Below, in pieces: positions 63,610 to 64,000 of a stretch of DNA of 64,000 bases (positions within the stretch are counted from its first letter, which is position 1; each line of letters opens with the position of its first letter). The notes beneath the pieces were generated by a model. The model saw nothing but the letters and a program-made list of their open reading frames with translations, was not told where the DNA came from and made no database searches. Made by a program: the position numbers and the translations under genes. The stretch lies in the NCBI GenBank assembly GCA_916048095.2, contig OU696595.1, positions 1,995,295 through 2,059,294 of the forward strand. Direction: 5' to 3'. This DNA is from Sacculina carcini. Taxonomy: Eukaryota > Arthropoda > Thecostraca > Sacculinidae.

Positions 63610-63836
63610 TGTGTCAGTGTGTATGTGTATGTGTGTGTGTGTGTATGCATGTGTGTATGTGCATGTGTGTGCACGTATGTGTTTGTGTGTGTGTGTGTCA
63701 GAGACGTTCCAAGACAAACAGTCGCGGTGTATAAACATTTGCACACATACACACACAGACACGCACACACACTGACATACACACACACACACAGACACGC
63801 ACACACACGGACATACACACACACACACACACACAA
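63610..63836. repeat. GT and CA microsatellites in opposite order
   Basis: (GT)n-rich 63615-63700 and (CA)n-rich 63738-63835 flank a short unique centre (GACGTTCCAAGACAAACAGT), forming a loose inverted arrangement. Confidence 0.85.
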
Positions 63837-64000
63837 AATTAACTAAACACTCAGGTGGATAATGAGTGAGTTATTTTCGCAGTAAATTAAGCAAATATAT
63901 TAATGTTATTTTTAACTGAATTTTTGCAAAAATTGTGTTGATTCCCTTGTATCTGCTATTGGCAAATCTATCTGTCTGCGTGTCTGTTTGTCTCTGTGTG
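63837..64000. other. Right edge, no gene seen
   Basis: Unique sequence ending in GTCTGTCTGC-type repeats. Confidence 0.4.

Overview
The window is animal (metazoan, probably invertebrate) nuclear DNA. It holds two host genes with spliced exons and GT/AG introns, animal-type promoter motifs, dense CA/GT and CACTGACA-type microsatellites, and many transposable elements. The species cannot be named from the sequence. The only RNA-gene-like stretch is the degenerate tRNA head of a probable SINE, and there is no CRISPR array.

Host genes. (1) Positions 3-230 hold the last exon of an unidentified membrane protein that enters from the left. (2) Positions 3546-16410 hold a complete protein disulfide isomerase gene (P4HB/PDIA1 type): 8 coding exons, 506 aa, two CGHC active sites and a KHEEL C-terminus. 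Upstream lie an NRF1 site, an ERSE-like CCAAT-N9-ACACG element and UPRE-like motifs, which fits control by the ER stress response. A duplicated exon 7 at 14765 would give an alternative C-terminus without the ER retention signal. (3) Positions 23100-38110 hold a complete BTB-domain gene of the KCTD2/5/17 group: 5 coding exons, 297 aa, with a low-complexity N-terminal extension of 7-residue repeats.

Elements, left to right: a broken Tigger/pogo DNA transposon (568-3060); nested CR1/L2-like LINEs in PDI intron 1 (3.9-7.5 kb); an R2-like (restriction-like endonuclease, RLE) LINE 3' end in intron 4 and a stub of the same family in intron 5; a Ty3/gypsy-like remnant (13.1 kb); an apparently whole, recent Ty3/gypsy-like LTR element between the two host genes (17120-21304); a CR1-like LINE in KCTD intron 1; a 20-bp satellite (about 165 copies) in KCTD intron 2, split into three arrays by two LINE insertions; a tRNA-headed SINE candidate; two longer RLE LINE copies (40.5-43.4 and 47.3-50.7 kb); a LINE split by a full-length LINE (51.0-59.7 kb); and a 1.1-kb GATA/GGTA octamer array (62.4-63.5 kb).

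Most notable: the two longer RLE LINE copies carry at their N-terminus a module that looks like a nuclear-receptor DNA-binding domain, then a PHD-type zinc finger, then RT, zinc knuckle and restriction-like endonuclease. I know of no described retrotransposon with this architecture. Second, the full-length EEP-RT LINE at 52.2-56.6 kb has a single open frame with a perfect 2A-type motif (GDVEMNPGP) directly before the endonuclease. Third, several LINEs sit inside CACTGACA/CACTAACA microsatellites.
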